Below are positions 51,732 through 63,585 of a stretch of 64,000 nucleotides of DNA, piece after piece. The position numbers and the translations under genes are program-made. The notes under the pieces are model-generated. The model had not been told where the DNA came from. It was given only the letters and a program-made list of their open reading frames with translations, and searched no databases. Each line of letters starts with the position of its first letter. Position 1 is the stretch's first letter. The stretch lies in the NCBI RefSeq assembly GCF_000344685.1, contig NW_006920413.1, positions 2,313,652 through 2,377,651 on the forward strand, given 5' to 3'. Source of the DNA: Gloeophyllum trabeum ATCC 11539. Lineage: Eukaryota; Basidiomycota; Agaricomycetes; Gloeophyllales; Gloeophyllaceae.

Positions 51732-54423
51732 CTAGATTTTACCGTAGGCAAGGCGGCCGTCTATCGCGGTCGCCAACACCTTGGTATCCAAGATCTTCTT
51801 CTCGTCGACTGACATGATATCCTGAGACAGGACCACATAATCAGCGCGTTTGCCAGGTTCTAGGGATCCCAAGGTTGACTCGGTGAAAGATGCATAAGCG
51901 GGATCTATCGTGAGGCCTAATCAAACTAGTCAGGAATGCGTCCGGCACTGCCTCGTCAAAAGGACTAACCTCTCAGAGCTTCCACCCGAGTGAGGCGTTG
52001 CTCAGGGAACCTGTTCCATTACGGTGAGGTGGAGATGAATTCCGAAATGCCTCCAAGAATATGATGTACACTCACCATCCACCTGGACCATGCGGTGAGC
52101 GCCCGTCCGCCGTAACCCTGGTAATTGCAGCGTGGAAGCCAGCCAGAGGGTTCATATCTTCGACGGGGAAATCGGTTCCTAACGCAATTCGACCGCCGTT
52201 ATCTATAATAGAACGGAAGGCATAAAGGCCCTTAACACGTTCAGGGCCCTGTAAGAGTATTGCGAAATCAGTAACCAGAAGCCGAAAGGGTGTAAGAACC
52301 ATCAACTTACTAATCGATCCTCTGCGAACCACATGTCACTTATCCTATGAAGGGGCGCGAATGAGTTGCGATACAGAGGATTCTGAACGGCTTACGCATG
52401 TGTAGGTTGTATACTCGCTATCACTACAGAAGTGCTCATTCAGTGCACTCCGGTATGCCGCCAAGACCGAGAAGAAAGCATACCACCGAGCTGCCCGATC
52501 CGCGCCATATCAGCGTTAGTCAATATCTGCGCGTGTTCGAGGCGAGGCCTGAGAGCAGTAACATTGACACCCTTCAGAGCTTCTTCGAAAGCATCCAATA
52601 CGATGCCATTTGCCCTATCGCCGATAGCATGGACGTTCTTCACCAGAGTCAGATGTCACCTGCCAAGTTATCCGCACAGGTGAGAAGCTCACCACTTGCC
52701 AACCATCTCTGAGGAACCGGGGGATCACATTATTTAGGACGTCGGCGGACAAACGCATAAACCCGCGGGTACCAGGGTTATCCGCATATGGCTCGTGCAG
52801 CTGAAGGTCGGACGAAGTCAGTCAGACTGTATGCGCGATTAACAACTGAGTCTGAAATGTACCGCTGCACCACCAGATCTTAAGGCGCCTAAAGAACACG
52901 AGGTGAGATAGCGTGATCTCGTTGATATAACAGTATAGAGCCTCTGACCATCGGCAAATATCTTCACACTGCGAGCGCTTAACCTGCCGTTGCCGGCGTT
53001 GATAATCTTTTCGGACTTATCGCCCCAGTAATCAGCGGTCTCGTCGAAAAAAGTCATGCCGTATATGCGGAGCTATACTCAGCAAGGGTGAAAAATCCAA
53101 AGATGCACGGGCACAGAAAGCACGTACAGGTAGAGTTCCTTGCTCTGCTTGGCTGCCAGAACAGTGAGATATGCGTGCGGGCATAGCAAAAGGTGGATCC
53201 ACCCTACCCTTTGAAGAAGGCTAGAGAAACCGGACTAAAGCCAGCGTCATGAATGGAAGTCAACCCATTGGCAAGCGCGTCTTGTACCACGTATTTGAAA
53301 CGCCGAAGAAGATCCTTCTCAGTCAACGGTGGCTTTTGCACCAGTTCTTGGGCGTTATCAAGAAAGACGCCTGTCCAGCAAAGGAATCAGGTAAGTCGTC
53401 GAGGAACCGAGTATCTACTGACCGGTAGGGCGCCCCAACTCATCGCGGACGACGACACCGCCTTCCATGCGGTCAGGCAAGGGTTCCATAGACTGCAGAA
53501 CGGCCTGAGAAACCCATAGAGCATGCCCATCCTTACTCTGTAACACGACAGGACGACTCTTGACTACTGAGTCAGCTTCAAGGTCTGCCTATCGTGATGG
53601 AACAAGTCAATTTCGCATTTTTGGCGTGTTCTAGAATACGAACGGCAGTTGGGAATTCTTGTATCGGCCACGCGGTGTGATCCCAGCCCCAGCCTTCGAT
53701 ATATTTGGAGGTGTCGTTCGCGACGTCGGGCTCAGACTCAATGAAGCGTCTCACCAAAGCCACGGCGGCTGCGATGGAGGTTGAAACAGATATTCAGTGC
53801 CGCAGGGCTGGAAGACAAACCTGATACAGTCTTTGCACCTTCCAGGGGCAGCAGGCGACTCGCGCCATATTCTAGCATATGCGCATGTGAATCTGAAGAG
53901 CATAAGAAGTGAGAACATACAGAGGCTAGAGGTCAGTTACGAACCACTGAGGCCTGGGACGATTATCGACCCTCGTTTGACGTATCTAACTTCGAGACTG
54001 CTGTTGCTCGACTGCGCTGAATGTGCAACGATCCCCCATCGAGCTTTTACCTCATCTTGGGTGGCATATGATTATTTCACGGTGCAGCGATATGATAGCA
54101 CCTGACTCACCCAGAGAGCCCGCGTCAATGATATGGGCATCTTGAACAAGCAAGCACTGTACACGCTTATTCTCCTCATCCACAGTGTATATGTTATCTC
54201 CGTCGCGGGTACACAGTGCGTATGAAGGAGGCAATGGAACATCATTACCAGGCCCGAAAACGACGATAGCAGAGACAGCCAATGATAGCAATATAATCAA
54301 CACATAAATTGTGCTCCGCCCCCCATCAGAACTGGAGGGCCCGCTTTCCGGTTTGATGTCACCTCCGGCCTTGCGGTTTAGTCCTCCGTTCGAAGGCATC
54401 CGGTGGCGTAAGGTAGAAGACAT
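51732..54423 (-). CDS. Membrane-anchored YtcJ-type amidohydrolase (amidohydrolase_3)
   Basis: A multi-exon gene ending at TAG 51732-51734 (AYGKI). The start is uncertain: Met at 54423 (MSSTLRHRMPSNGG) is chosen, but an upstream in-frame Met at 54444 and an internal one at 54399 are possible. After a short cytosolic segment comes one membrane helix, STIYVLIILLSLAVSAIVVF, so the catalytic part is probably lumenal or extracellular (type II). The enzyme core has IIVPGLSDSHAHMLEYG with the H-x-H metal site near 53885, GWGWDHTAWP, DGHALWVSQ, LTSIHDAGFS, VHAIGDRANG, RLEHAQIL and LGTDFPVEDMNP, then the final EPGKRADYVVL block. Members are metal-dependent hydrolases of imino/amide substrates; the true substrate is unknown. 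Confidence 0.9.
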
Positions 54424-54554
54424 CACCAAAGTGAAGGCAGTCAAGCGGCTCGGTGTTTAGAGGGTGATGACCAGAGTACCTTATAAAGTACTGTAGCAGG
54501 TGAGAATTTCAGACACAGCTTCGTCAATTTCACAAAAGCAGACAGTATAAGGCA

Positions 54555-54941
54555 TCAATCTCTTGCTGGGATGGCGACCTCCCCCGGCGTCTCAGATATG
54601 ACACGCCCGGTAAAATCTCTCAGAATCGGGATGGGGAATTGAAGCAGAGACTGAGGTACCGGCAACTCTCGATCTGATCCAGGGTTGTAAGCGCTGGAGA
54701 ATAAGGCGCTTCAGTCATATCCGTAGCTCGGCGCCAATCACTCACCGATTCGTACTTACAATGCCCCGACGGTATCGAGGCAAATGCCACGGGGGTTAAA
54801 CTGCGGAAGCGGAAAGCGAAATAGGCAGGAAATTAGACAAGGGCCACTCTGGACAGACTTCGGAAAGGAAACGATGAAAAACATACAGACTTCGGACTGT
54901 AGCTCAAACATACTCCGAAGAGTGTTGGCTGTGCAAGCCAA
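54555..54941 (-). CDS. Small protein of unknown function
   Basis: Three exons join in one frame. ATG 54939-54941 starts MACTANTLRSMFELQSE (donor gtctgt). After ttccgcag comes FNPRGICLDTVGAF (donor gtaagt), and after attctccag comes AYNPGSDRELPVPQSLLQ through PIPILRDFTGRVISETPGE to TGA 54555-54557. This gives about 90 residues. The coherent frame across two canonical introns argues for a real gene, but I recognise no family. It is read away from HRD1; the two start codons are about 220 bp apart, so they could share a promoter region. Confidence 0.4.
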
Positions 54942-55162
54942 ATATGTCTCCGGTGCTCCCTATTGAGGGATTACATTCGCACGGACACGCTGCCAGACAC
55001 GTCGACGCGCTGAAGTCGGGCGCCTAATCAAGCACCTTGCGTACTTCTGTGTGGATTTCCCTGACGCTGTGGCCACACCGAGCTACGGCCTCCTCCTGGG
55101 ATACTGGCTTAGTGGACATGCCGATAAATGACTTCGTCCGAACCAGAGTCCGGCCATTCGCC

Positions 55163-58065
55163 ATGGCCCTGACGTCCCACTTCTTCCTATACAGCATCCT
55201 ATCAACAGTGGCGGTATCGGCAGCCGTTTTGAATGCCTTAAAGAATTATAGCAACTTCTACTCTGTAGCGATCTACCTTTCGAGGAGCAGCCGCAGTGTT
55301 CTTGTAAGTTGTCCTGTTCAATCGTGCTGTTATCATACTACATACGTTCTTTCCAAGATCCTTGTAAACTTCGGCTTCCTCTTGGCTCTACTATGCGGTC
55401 GGATGATGCAACGGATATTTCTTGGTCCTCTACAGACGAGGGAGGTCGAGGTGTGTCCTGACTTTTGGTCAATACACTGGAAAGTACAGACAACTCCACC
55501 GCTTCATAGCGTCTGTACGACCGCCTCTGGTTTTTTGTCACAGAGTCCTTGCTGGCTTTCACTATCTTCCGGGACGAGTTTGACATGCCCTTTGCATTCA
55601 TGTTTGGACTACTTCTGTTCATCAAATGCTTCCATTGGCTTATGGCAGATCGAATAGACACGGTAAGCTGCGTATTCCATTACACCTCCTTCAGCTTTTC
55701 AATGTGCTGCGTAGATGGACCAAGTCCCGTATCCAGGACCTCCACCTGTATTCCATGTCCGAATGAACTGCTTGTGTGCGCTTCTAGCCTTCACAGATAT
55801 GGCCATGTTCGTATTCGCAGTGGAGAGTACCTTGGCTCATGGCATTGGAGGCAATTTGCTGTTCGCGAGCGAAGTACGTTGAGTCCCCGCACACTCAGAG
55901 CGTTTGCTTGTGCTGATGGGGCGCTACCCAGTATGCAATTCTGATGGCAAGCGCTCTCAACTCCATGGCCAAGTACGTTCTCTCCGTAGTTGACCTGCGC
56001 AGAGCGAGATCCCGGGGCGGTGCCGCTGCCCCGCCGTGGGAGAACAAGAGCATGTACGTGTTCTACATTGAACTGGCGACTGGTAAGAATGGATCTCTGG
56101 AAGCAGCCGTCGCTATATTAACTGCCTAAATCCAGATTTCCTCAAGTTAACCACGTATCTGACCTTCTGCGGCATAATAGTCACGTTCTACGGACTACCG
56201 CTCAACGTGCTTCGCGATGTCTATCTCACGTCGCGCTCCTTCATCACTCGGTTGCGTGCTCTCGTACGTTACCGTACGGCCACCCGGAACATGGACGAGC
56301 GCTATCCGAATGCCACGGAGGAAGAGATGAATGCTATGTCGGACCGAACCTGCATCATATGCCGAGAAGAGATGTCGCTCTCTAACACGCCGCCGCCGCC
56401 CGGCGAGTCAGGCGCGAACGCGGCTGAACCTCAGGGACAGATACCCGACGGTCCGAACATGACGCCCAAGAAGCTGCCCTGTGGTCATATCTTCCACTTC
56501 CATTGCCTGCGATCCTGGCTGGAGCGACAGCAAAGCTGCCCGACATGGTGCGGCCCTTCTTAAATTTCCAACTCCTGGACGTGACATTCTGACGCTCGTA
56601 TGACAGTCGGCGAACAGTGCTGGAAACGAATCCGCAGGGGGCACAGCCCGGCCAAGCTGCAGCGCGACCTCCTGGACCTCAACCAGGTATGATCCCGATT
56701 CCGGACAACTTTTTTGGGCCAGCAGGGGGCCAGCAGATTCCGCCTCAGGGCCAACAACCTCCCCAAGCGAACGCTCCGGGTTTCTTTGGCCGCATCTTTG
56801 GCGCTGCCCAGCAACCTCCGATAGTCCCGGGACAATTTGCTGAAGGTGTACGCATGGAACCGCTCCCGCTGCAATGGAATCAACAGCAGCAGCCACTTTA
56901 CTACCAGCAGAATCCGCAACAGCGACCTCTGCAGGCTGTACCGATATTCCAAGGCTTCCCAGGGCCGAATGGCATCTGGCAACCCTGGGGAGTGGACCAG
57001 CGGTGGTTCCAGCCCGAACTCCCTGGACAGGTGCCAGCTGCGCAGGAACAGCCCCCGCCGACACGAACGACACAGGCACCTGCACCTCAACACGACAACA
57101 CAAATCATTTGGGAGATGGCCCTTCCGCTCCCGGCTCTGCTGCGCCAGGAGGGACAGCATCCGAGCCGGAACGAGCTATCACGCCCAGAGAAGCTGCTGT
57201 ACAGGCTGCTTTGCGTCGTTTCAACGGTGGAACTCCTCGCCCGGAAACGCTCACCTCGGATTCGCGCGCTTCTTCATCGAATAACATCACAAGTGCGTCC
57301 ACCCCGGGACCCAGCGATTTGCAGGGGACGAATGGTCAGCAGACGTCTGATGATTCAACAGGCCTGAACATCCCGGCTACTGGCACGTCAAATGGGGACG
57401 ACAGAATGGAAATTCCTAAGCTGATACCTATCCTGTCCCCTCCTCCGTTCCCTGGCGCTACGAGTTCGTACGTACCTTACAACCCGAACGCACCTGTCGG
57501 TTCACAGAGAACCGCTTACCCCGCACCTGATCGTTCAAGTCAAACGCGTCTTCCTAGGCCGTTGGCACAGACGCCTATAGACGAGATAGGGAGGTCTCGT
57601 CGACCTCGCATTCCGTTCACCCGGCTCCCCGAGACTCTCACTGAGGAGCAGCTGACACGGTTAGACCAGATCACACGAGATGCGATCGACGAGCGGATCC
57701 GCGTCCTCGAAGGAGTTTCAGGGACCGTGTCGCGCTGCGTGGAGGAGCTGCTGAGGGTGCGGAGCGTGCTCCCCAGTGTGCAGGCGGCTCTGCGAGATAA
57801 CCAAGGCCCGACGCAAAATCTACGCGAAAATTTTGCCGCTTCTTCGAGTAGTAGGGATGCCGCTTCATCATCATCAGCAAGCAGTGGTCAACGGTCCACC
57901 GCGGGACCCGATGTGGCGGAAACTCTATTGCAATTGCGAGATGAAGTTTTGGAGCGGACGTGGCGGACGTCCGAGCAAATTTCAGAGGTTGTGTCTGGGG
58001 GCAGTGCTCGGGATCCATCCCAACCCCACGTCGGGTCAGAATCCTCAGACTCAGAAGAAGACTGA
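55163..58065 (+). CDS. HRD1: HRD1/synoviolin ERAD E3 ubiquitin ligase
   Basis: The N-terminal multi-helix membrane domain reads ALKNYSNFYSVAIYLSRSSR, then ILVNFGFLLALLCGRMMQRI, RLYDRLWFFVTESLLAFTIF, FRDEFDMPFAFMFGLLLFIK and MDQVPYPGPPPVFHVRMN. SALNSMAKYVLSVVDLRR and ENKSMYVFYIELATDFLKLT follow, as in Hrd1. The RING-H2 is CIICREEM, then KKLPCGHIFHFHCLRSWLE and CPTCRRTV across an intron near 56550. The long Pro/Gln/Ser-rich tail of about 480 codons ends at TGA 58063-58065. Hrd1 forms the retrotranslocation channel and E3 of the ER-associated degradation complex. Start choice: MALTSHFF at 55163 fits the family; in-frame Met at 55118 (MPINDFVRT) would add 15 residues. Confidence 0.94.
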
Positions 58066-58190
58066 AGACCCGAACGACTTCCTGTCGTTCGTCGTTGTTG
58101 TCCATGGTTTGCAATGTTTTCGATGTTAATAGCGCAATGTATAGTAGGAGTCACCTGTCTGGCATCCTGGATCGCAGTCAAACAGTGAGG

Positions 58191-59001
58191 TTATTGATGG
58201 CCTTTGAGCAGAGCCTCTGCTCTCCTCTTCACAAGATCAGGATCTACGAGAGATTTATCGACCTTTGAGTAGAACGCTTTGTAGATTTTACCGGAGGCTT
58301 TGTGTGGGTTTTCTCCGGGTGATACCTGCTCATCCATCGCTTCCCGCAGAAGACGGTCGATCTCGCTCTCCGGAAGCAAAGGAGGCAAGAACGAAGAGAG
58401 CAGCTCCACTTCCTTTCGTTCCTTCTCTGCCAGGTCAAGCCGGGATGATTTAACAAATTGCTCGGCGGCGTCGTTCTGTTTGAAGTTTGAGTTCATTTTA
58501 GCAGGAAAGTTTTCTGAGTATGGATCAGCCGATGTATAGCTAGTACTCTGACTCACCCGTCTCTGAGTTGCCTTGCGGATGATCGAGACGATACTCGACG
58601 CACCTATTTTCTGATCGGGAGACTGTTTGTCTGCAGCCTGAATTTCGGCCAGAACGGACTGAACCGGGAGTAGAAGTGAATACGTCGGAGCTATAAGGGA
58701 AAAGAGGCCGGGCGTACTCGGAGCGTTGTGGACGCAAAGGTGTCTTTATTCTTGGATGGATTGAGTTAGAGAGCTTGTCAGGAGCCCGGGTGTACGCGGA
58801 CGTACCTTCATGGCATTTTTAAGCTCGCTGGTCAGTCGGGCTCTGACGTCTGTTAAGATGAACGATGAAAGGTGGCCGATAATCAGGCAGAAATGAATTA
58901 CCATCCTGAGCAGTGGCTGAGTAGCGTCTACACGAATTTAAGCCACCCAGAGCTACAAATGAACGGATCCTGCATCTTGACGCGACTGCCACACTATACA
59001 T
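58191..59001 (-). CDS. AIM41: AIM41-like mitochondrial YqeY/GatB-domain protein
   Basis: A five-exon gene of about 185 residues. MYSVAVASRCRIRSFVALGG with LNSCRRYSATAQD looks like a mitochondrial presequence (basic, Ser-rich, no acid). Then TSELKNAMKNKDTFASTTLR, SVLAEIQAADKQ and SSIVSIIRKATQRR lead into AEQFVKSSRLDLAEKERKE and LLSSFLPPLLPESEI, ending LKGHQ at TAA 58191-58193. This is the YqeY fold, related to the tRNA-binding tail of GatB. Its role in yeast is mitochondrial and poorly defined. An upstream in-frame Met at 59046 would add 15 residues. It is divergent from QNG1 across 666 bp. Confidence 0.88.
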
Positions 59002-59667
59002 GATGGCGCGAGGTTCTTCAAAAGCACTCTTCCCAAGTAGCCGCAAGTAAACAAATTAGCAGGCTCTGCGCAATGGCCGAGGCCGTATTCCTGGACGATG
59101 GAGGGAGAAATAGACTTCCAGCAATCGGCGAAACGATAGAGAAGTTTGAGATTTTCCGCACTCAGCAGCCGCTCCACGGCTTACTTATTGGAGTAGGGTA
59201 TCACCAATTTTGCTCCGCTAATGCTGTGTCCTGATCAAAACAAGAGTGGTGAGTCGTGGTGCACTGTGGACCCGAGTGGGGTATAATTACCTTTCCGGGC
59301 TCGGCTGCCTGCGCGAAAAATTCTGAAAGTTCTCTATCGTTTCGCCGATTGCTGTCAAGCACTGACAAGCAGTGCAGTCGACGCGTCAATATCGCACACG
59401 GGGAAATTGGCACGTGACTGATATGTTTTCCGTTTCTCTGCACGTACGTCAGCTTCCTGACGCCAGCCTTGTCGGGCGATCCTGTAATTGAGATGTTTTC
59501 CTTTGCTCCTCACCATTGCCACCAAGGCGTTGTGGAGACCGCTCTTCAGCGGAGCCCCCCCAGTGAAGTCATTGAGTCACGCAGCAGAACGCGATACTCA
59601 GCCACGTATTTAAAAGGTGAGCGAGACTTTGGACGCGAGGCAGGTGAAGAATTGGACTTTTATAAGC
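59002..59667. other. Divergent promoter region between AIM41 and QNG1
   Basis: Both neighbours are read away from this region, so it should contain both promoters. Frames inside lack family signatures. Confidence 0.6.
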
Positions 59668-61012
59668 ATGACATCTGTGGAACCTCCTTTGCCGCCGTCT
59701 GGCTCGTATCTGAAGTCGATTACGGAGTCGTCTCATGCTGCGAGAGTTGCTGCGAATGTAGAGGTGCGTATCCATCCTCTACCGTGTGCTTATGAACTCA
59801 TACTAACGTCGCATGCTTACATGCCGCTAGATCAACACGGAAGCGATCAAGCGGCTGCTCCTCTCCCCCGCATTCACCACTACCTTCCACCGCGTCTCGG
59901 GACACCATGGGCTCGCGTTTCCGCTGAACTTCCCCTCGCCCCTCGCGGAGCTCACCTTCCTCTCTACGCTCGCGCTCCTTAACTTCGGCTCGGGCTACCG
60001 CGCGGAGCTGCACCGCCAGACGGGGCGCGGCGCGTGGGACTCGATCCGCGCGCTCGTCTTCTCCATGTACCTCGACTCCGACGCAGACCTGCTCTCAGCG
60101 CGGGCAATGCAGAGCGTCGGAGAGGGGAAGGTTGCGGAGCTGATGGGCTTGAGCGTACATACGGAGAGGAACCATGAAAGTATACCAGGGGTGACGGTCG
60201 GAGAGCTGGGCGGGCCGGCGTACGAGCTCGTGAAGCTTGTTACGGAAACGCTAAATTCGACTGGCGAGGCACTTGTGAGTGGGGGCTATCCGGATCTGGG
60301 GGCGTTTGTGGTGGAGGCGCTGAAGACGGCGAGGGGTGATATGGAGGGCGTGCTGGAGAGGCTGGTGAAGGGGATACCCGCGTTTCGCGATATGGCCGTA
60401 GTAGATGGGACGCGTAAGTGCTCCTCGTACATCGGATCCCTCAGCGACGCAAGTCTGTCTGAAATGTACTTCCTCCCAGCTATATATTGCTTCAAGAAGG
60501 CGCTATTCTTGATCCATGGCGTTTACATCCGCTTCCACAAGCTGTCTCCCCCGCCTTTCCCTATACCGGACACGACTCATATGCCCATCTGTGCTGACAA
60601 CGTCATCCCTTCCATGCTAGTCTACCTCGGGATCATTGACCTATCCAACGCCGCCACACACTCGTTGTCCTCTATCTTCCCTCATCCCTCCCGGCAAGCC
60701 ATGGACAAACTCCTAGAAGCACCTAGTCCTTCATTTTCCACTGAAACCACTGCCGATACAAAGAAGGAGCCTCCAAAGGAGGGCCCCGAGCTGACCGTCG
60801 AGCAGGCGTTCATCCTACGCGCAGCTGCGATTGAGGCGTGCGAGGTGATTGTCGAGCTGGCGGGGACGATGCAAGTCGAGGGGGACGGTGTGGCATGGAT
60901 AAAGAGCATCACGCTGCCGGACGTCGATACGTGGTTGTGGGCGGTTGCGAAGGACCGGCCGGATTATAGGAGTTTGGAGAGGTTCGCATTGAAGGGGACT
61001 AATTTCTTCTAG
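59668..61012 (+). CDS. QNG1: Queuosine 5'-phosphate N-glycosylase (DUF2419)
   Basis: Three exons (59668-59763, 59831-60413, 60480-61012) encode 403 residues, starting MTSVEPPLPPSGSYLKSI. Hallmarks of DUF2419 are FPLNFPSPLAELTFLSTLAL with LLNFGSGYRAELH, RGAWDSIRALVFSMYLD, IPAFRDMA and the IYCFKKALFLIHGVYIRF block. ILRAAAIEACEVIV and DTWLWAVAKDRPDYRSLERF follow near the C-terminus. The enzyme releases queuine from Q-5'-phosphate for tRNA-guanine transglycosylase. Fungi and animals salvage this base rather than making it. QNG1 is convergent with QRI7 (351 bp apart). Confidence 0.93.
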
Positions 61013-61363
61013 GTTAGGTGATGTTGAGTAGATGTGGTTAAACTATTACATGTAGGGCCTTGGCCTTGACTTCATCATTCGTGTTGTTTGTCCATGTTTT
61101 CCCACTTTGAAGTGAAAATGCCACAGTTGCACATTCACTCTCAATGTTATTGTTTTGTCTCCTTGATAATGAGTCTACACCCGGGACATGGATCCAGTCT
61201 TATCCACCACTGTCATGGGTAGAAGGTAGAAACATGGCCCAAAGAAAGGAGGAAGTATACTGTGACAAGGTAGTTACCTTGCGCACTCATATTGACAGCC
61301 TTCAGGACGATCGTCTAAGGGAAACAGGTACGATTTTCCTTTGGTAAACTGCCATCATCCTAA
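61013..61363. other. Convergent 3' region between QNG1 and QRI7
   Basis: 351 bp shared by the 3' ends of two convergent genes. No gene is visible. Confidence 0.6.
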
Positions 61364-63585
61364 TTAAATATCCTCGATGCTCCATTTCGCCCGGTGCTCG
61401 ATAGAGTACTCGTCAAGGTCTCCCGCAAGGAAGCGGTGCATAGCGGCCCACGCGATCATCGCAGCGTTGTCTGCCAGAGTGACGCTGTTGTGAGTACAAT
61501 CGGCAGCAGAACGCGGTGCACCATACCTCGACATAGATTGGGAGGGGGGAACAGCAGGTTGATCGGAGAAGTGTTCTCTGATCGGGACAGACACTCGTGT
61601 AGCCTACCATGCATGAGTACAGTCAGCATCGCCACCGGTACAGGCAAACGCACCTGCTCCTCAGATACATATTACTCGCCACCCCGCCACTAACCACCAC
61701 ATCCCCGATCCTGAGTCCCCTCTTCGCGCACACCCCCAGCGCAAGCTCAACCTTCTCCTCCAGCTGTGCTACCGCTGCCTCCTGGAATGCCATCGCGAGC
61801 CGCCAGCGCTCGCGTGTATCCAGGTTCTGGATTCCGCCGCGCGCATGTATGAAGCGCTCGACGCTCGAATGGAGGGAGGAGAACGAGAAGGCGAGCTGAC
61901 GCGGCATCGGCCGGGGAATCGATATGTCAGGGCCAACATTGGTATCGCTCCCGAACTGCTGACGGCCCTCGGCGCAGAATGCTTCCAACGCGGCGCCGTA
62001 CCCTTTCTCTCCCCAGTCGAGCCCGAGCATGCGCGCGACCTTGTCGAATGCGCGGCCGACGCTCTCATCGCCGGTTGTTGCGAGGATCTCGAACTTCGTG
62101 AGGGAGGATGCAAGCACGAGGAGACTGTGTCCGCCCGAGACCAGAAGTGTCAGGAACGGAAAGTGAGGGAGGGAGGGCTTGGGGGTGGTTAGAAGAGGCG
62201 TGAGGGCATGAGCTTGCTTTGTGTATGAGCGGCGGTAAGTTAGACAATGTTAAATAAGATTGGGACAAGAGGACAGACCATGTGATGGACACCTACTAGG
62301 GGCTTGTTCAGCGCTGCTGCGAGATTCTTGGCAGCGTTAGAGGACACGCTGAGGCAGCCGCCAATTCCTGCCGTGTAATTAATTATTCACCCAACACAAA
62401 CTTGAGCGACTCGCATCTCGGACCAACCTGGGCCTCTTGTGAATGCGATTCCGTCGACTTGCGACATCTCTATCTTGGCCTCTTCCAAAGCCCGCCTTAT
62501 GGCACCTGGCTAGATCAATGTGGTCAGTTGTGCATTTCGTATATTGCCGTCATCGCGGGCAACAGACTGCGGAAATGAGGCGCACGGCTAGGCGTAGAAT
62601 GTTTGAACTCCAGTACCTGCTATATCGCTCGGTAAAAGCGGCAAAAAAGACTCCGTCGTCCCCCGTCGACCGCCCGGTGCAAGTCCAACCAAGCAAAAAC
62701 GCTCTGAAAGCATAAAGTTTGCCTCTCAGCCCTGTTCCCACTCCGAATCTTCGGCCTTCGAGGCTTTGAGATAGCTCCCACCACCAGGGGTATGCGACGG
62801 TATCATCTGCCAGTGAACTGTATCGCTTGTAGCATAGCGGTTACAAACAGGATAGGTTCACAATATACGGGCTGAGTATATATCGTCATTCTCCGTGCAC
62901 GTATACAGTGAATCTATCCAATTCATACTGACGATAACATCAGCCCGCCATACCGGTATGTACAGAAGCAAACACTTTCCAGTGTTTGATAGGACACGTT
63001 ACGTCTGTAATGCGACGGAGCACCCGTTCCGCAACCCGAGCAGAGCAGCAAGGGCTCCGTTGCGGAAGAAGATGTAGTCTTGAGAACCCAACTGCCATTC
63101 ACATCACACTGCTTCAGTGCATCGGTACAGCGAAGCAGTCGCTTGGAGGATTCTACGCCCACGTCGCGATGCAACAGGGAACTTACCATGTTCCTTTGAT
63201 GACCTGCGATGGCAACATATGGATGGATACCCCCAGCACTTGCATGTCTAGTTGTATTGTTTGTAGGTAGAGCCAGTGCCACTATATCATTTTGCCACTC
63301 ACAGCTCATTCTGGGATACCACGACATTCGATAAAATCTGTCGCTCAGAGGTAACCACGGCGGCGCATGTGTCGTCTGCGGACGATTCCAACGCCAAAAC
63401 TGTGAAATACCGGGAATAATTGCTAGTGCATCGTAATGAAGCAAGGCGTCGAGGAGCGCAACGAAGCATCCACGAAATGGCAGGAAAGTTGGCAAGAGGT
63501 GATCGGGTTTATCGACAGCACAGCCATACCAGGTAACAGAGTTACTAACACATCGAGCAACCGATAATATGACACGCGGTGGCAT
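61364..63585 (-). CDS. QRI7: Mitochondrial tRNA N6-threonylcarbamoyladenosine synthase QRI7/TsaD
   Basis: Family blocks are found in order on the minus strand: LALESSADDTCAAVVTSERQ (near 63350), HASAGGIHPYVAIAGHQRNM (near 63220), AIRRALEEAKIEMSQVDGIA with FTRGPG (near 62480), and GIGGCLSVSSNAAKNLAAAL. GVHHMQAHALTP (the H-x3-H metal site, split by an intron), LVLASSLTKFEIL, TTGDESVGRAFDKVARMLGL, VSGGVASNMYLR and DNAAMIAWAAMHRF follow, to the stop at 61364. It makes t6A37 of tRNAs in mitochondria. The start is uncertain: ATG 63585 (MPPRVILSVARC) is a plausible presequence, but the first splice is not settled. An intron of about 670 bp separates HQRNM from AIRRALEE, far longer than the others, and its simple junction is out of phase. 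A tiny extra exon is probably missed. Confidence 0.85.

Noticed and set aside
56408..57160. 250-codon minus frame opposite the HRD1 tail
   Set aside because: Mirror of the Pro/Gln-rich coding exon of HRD1.
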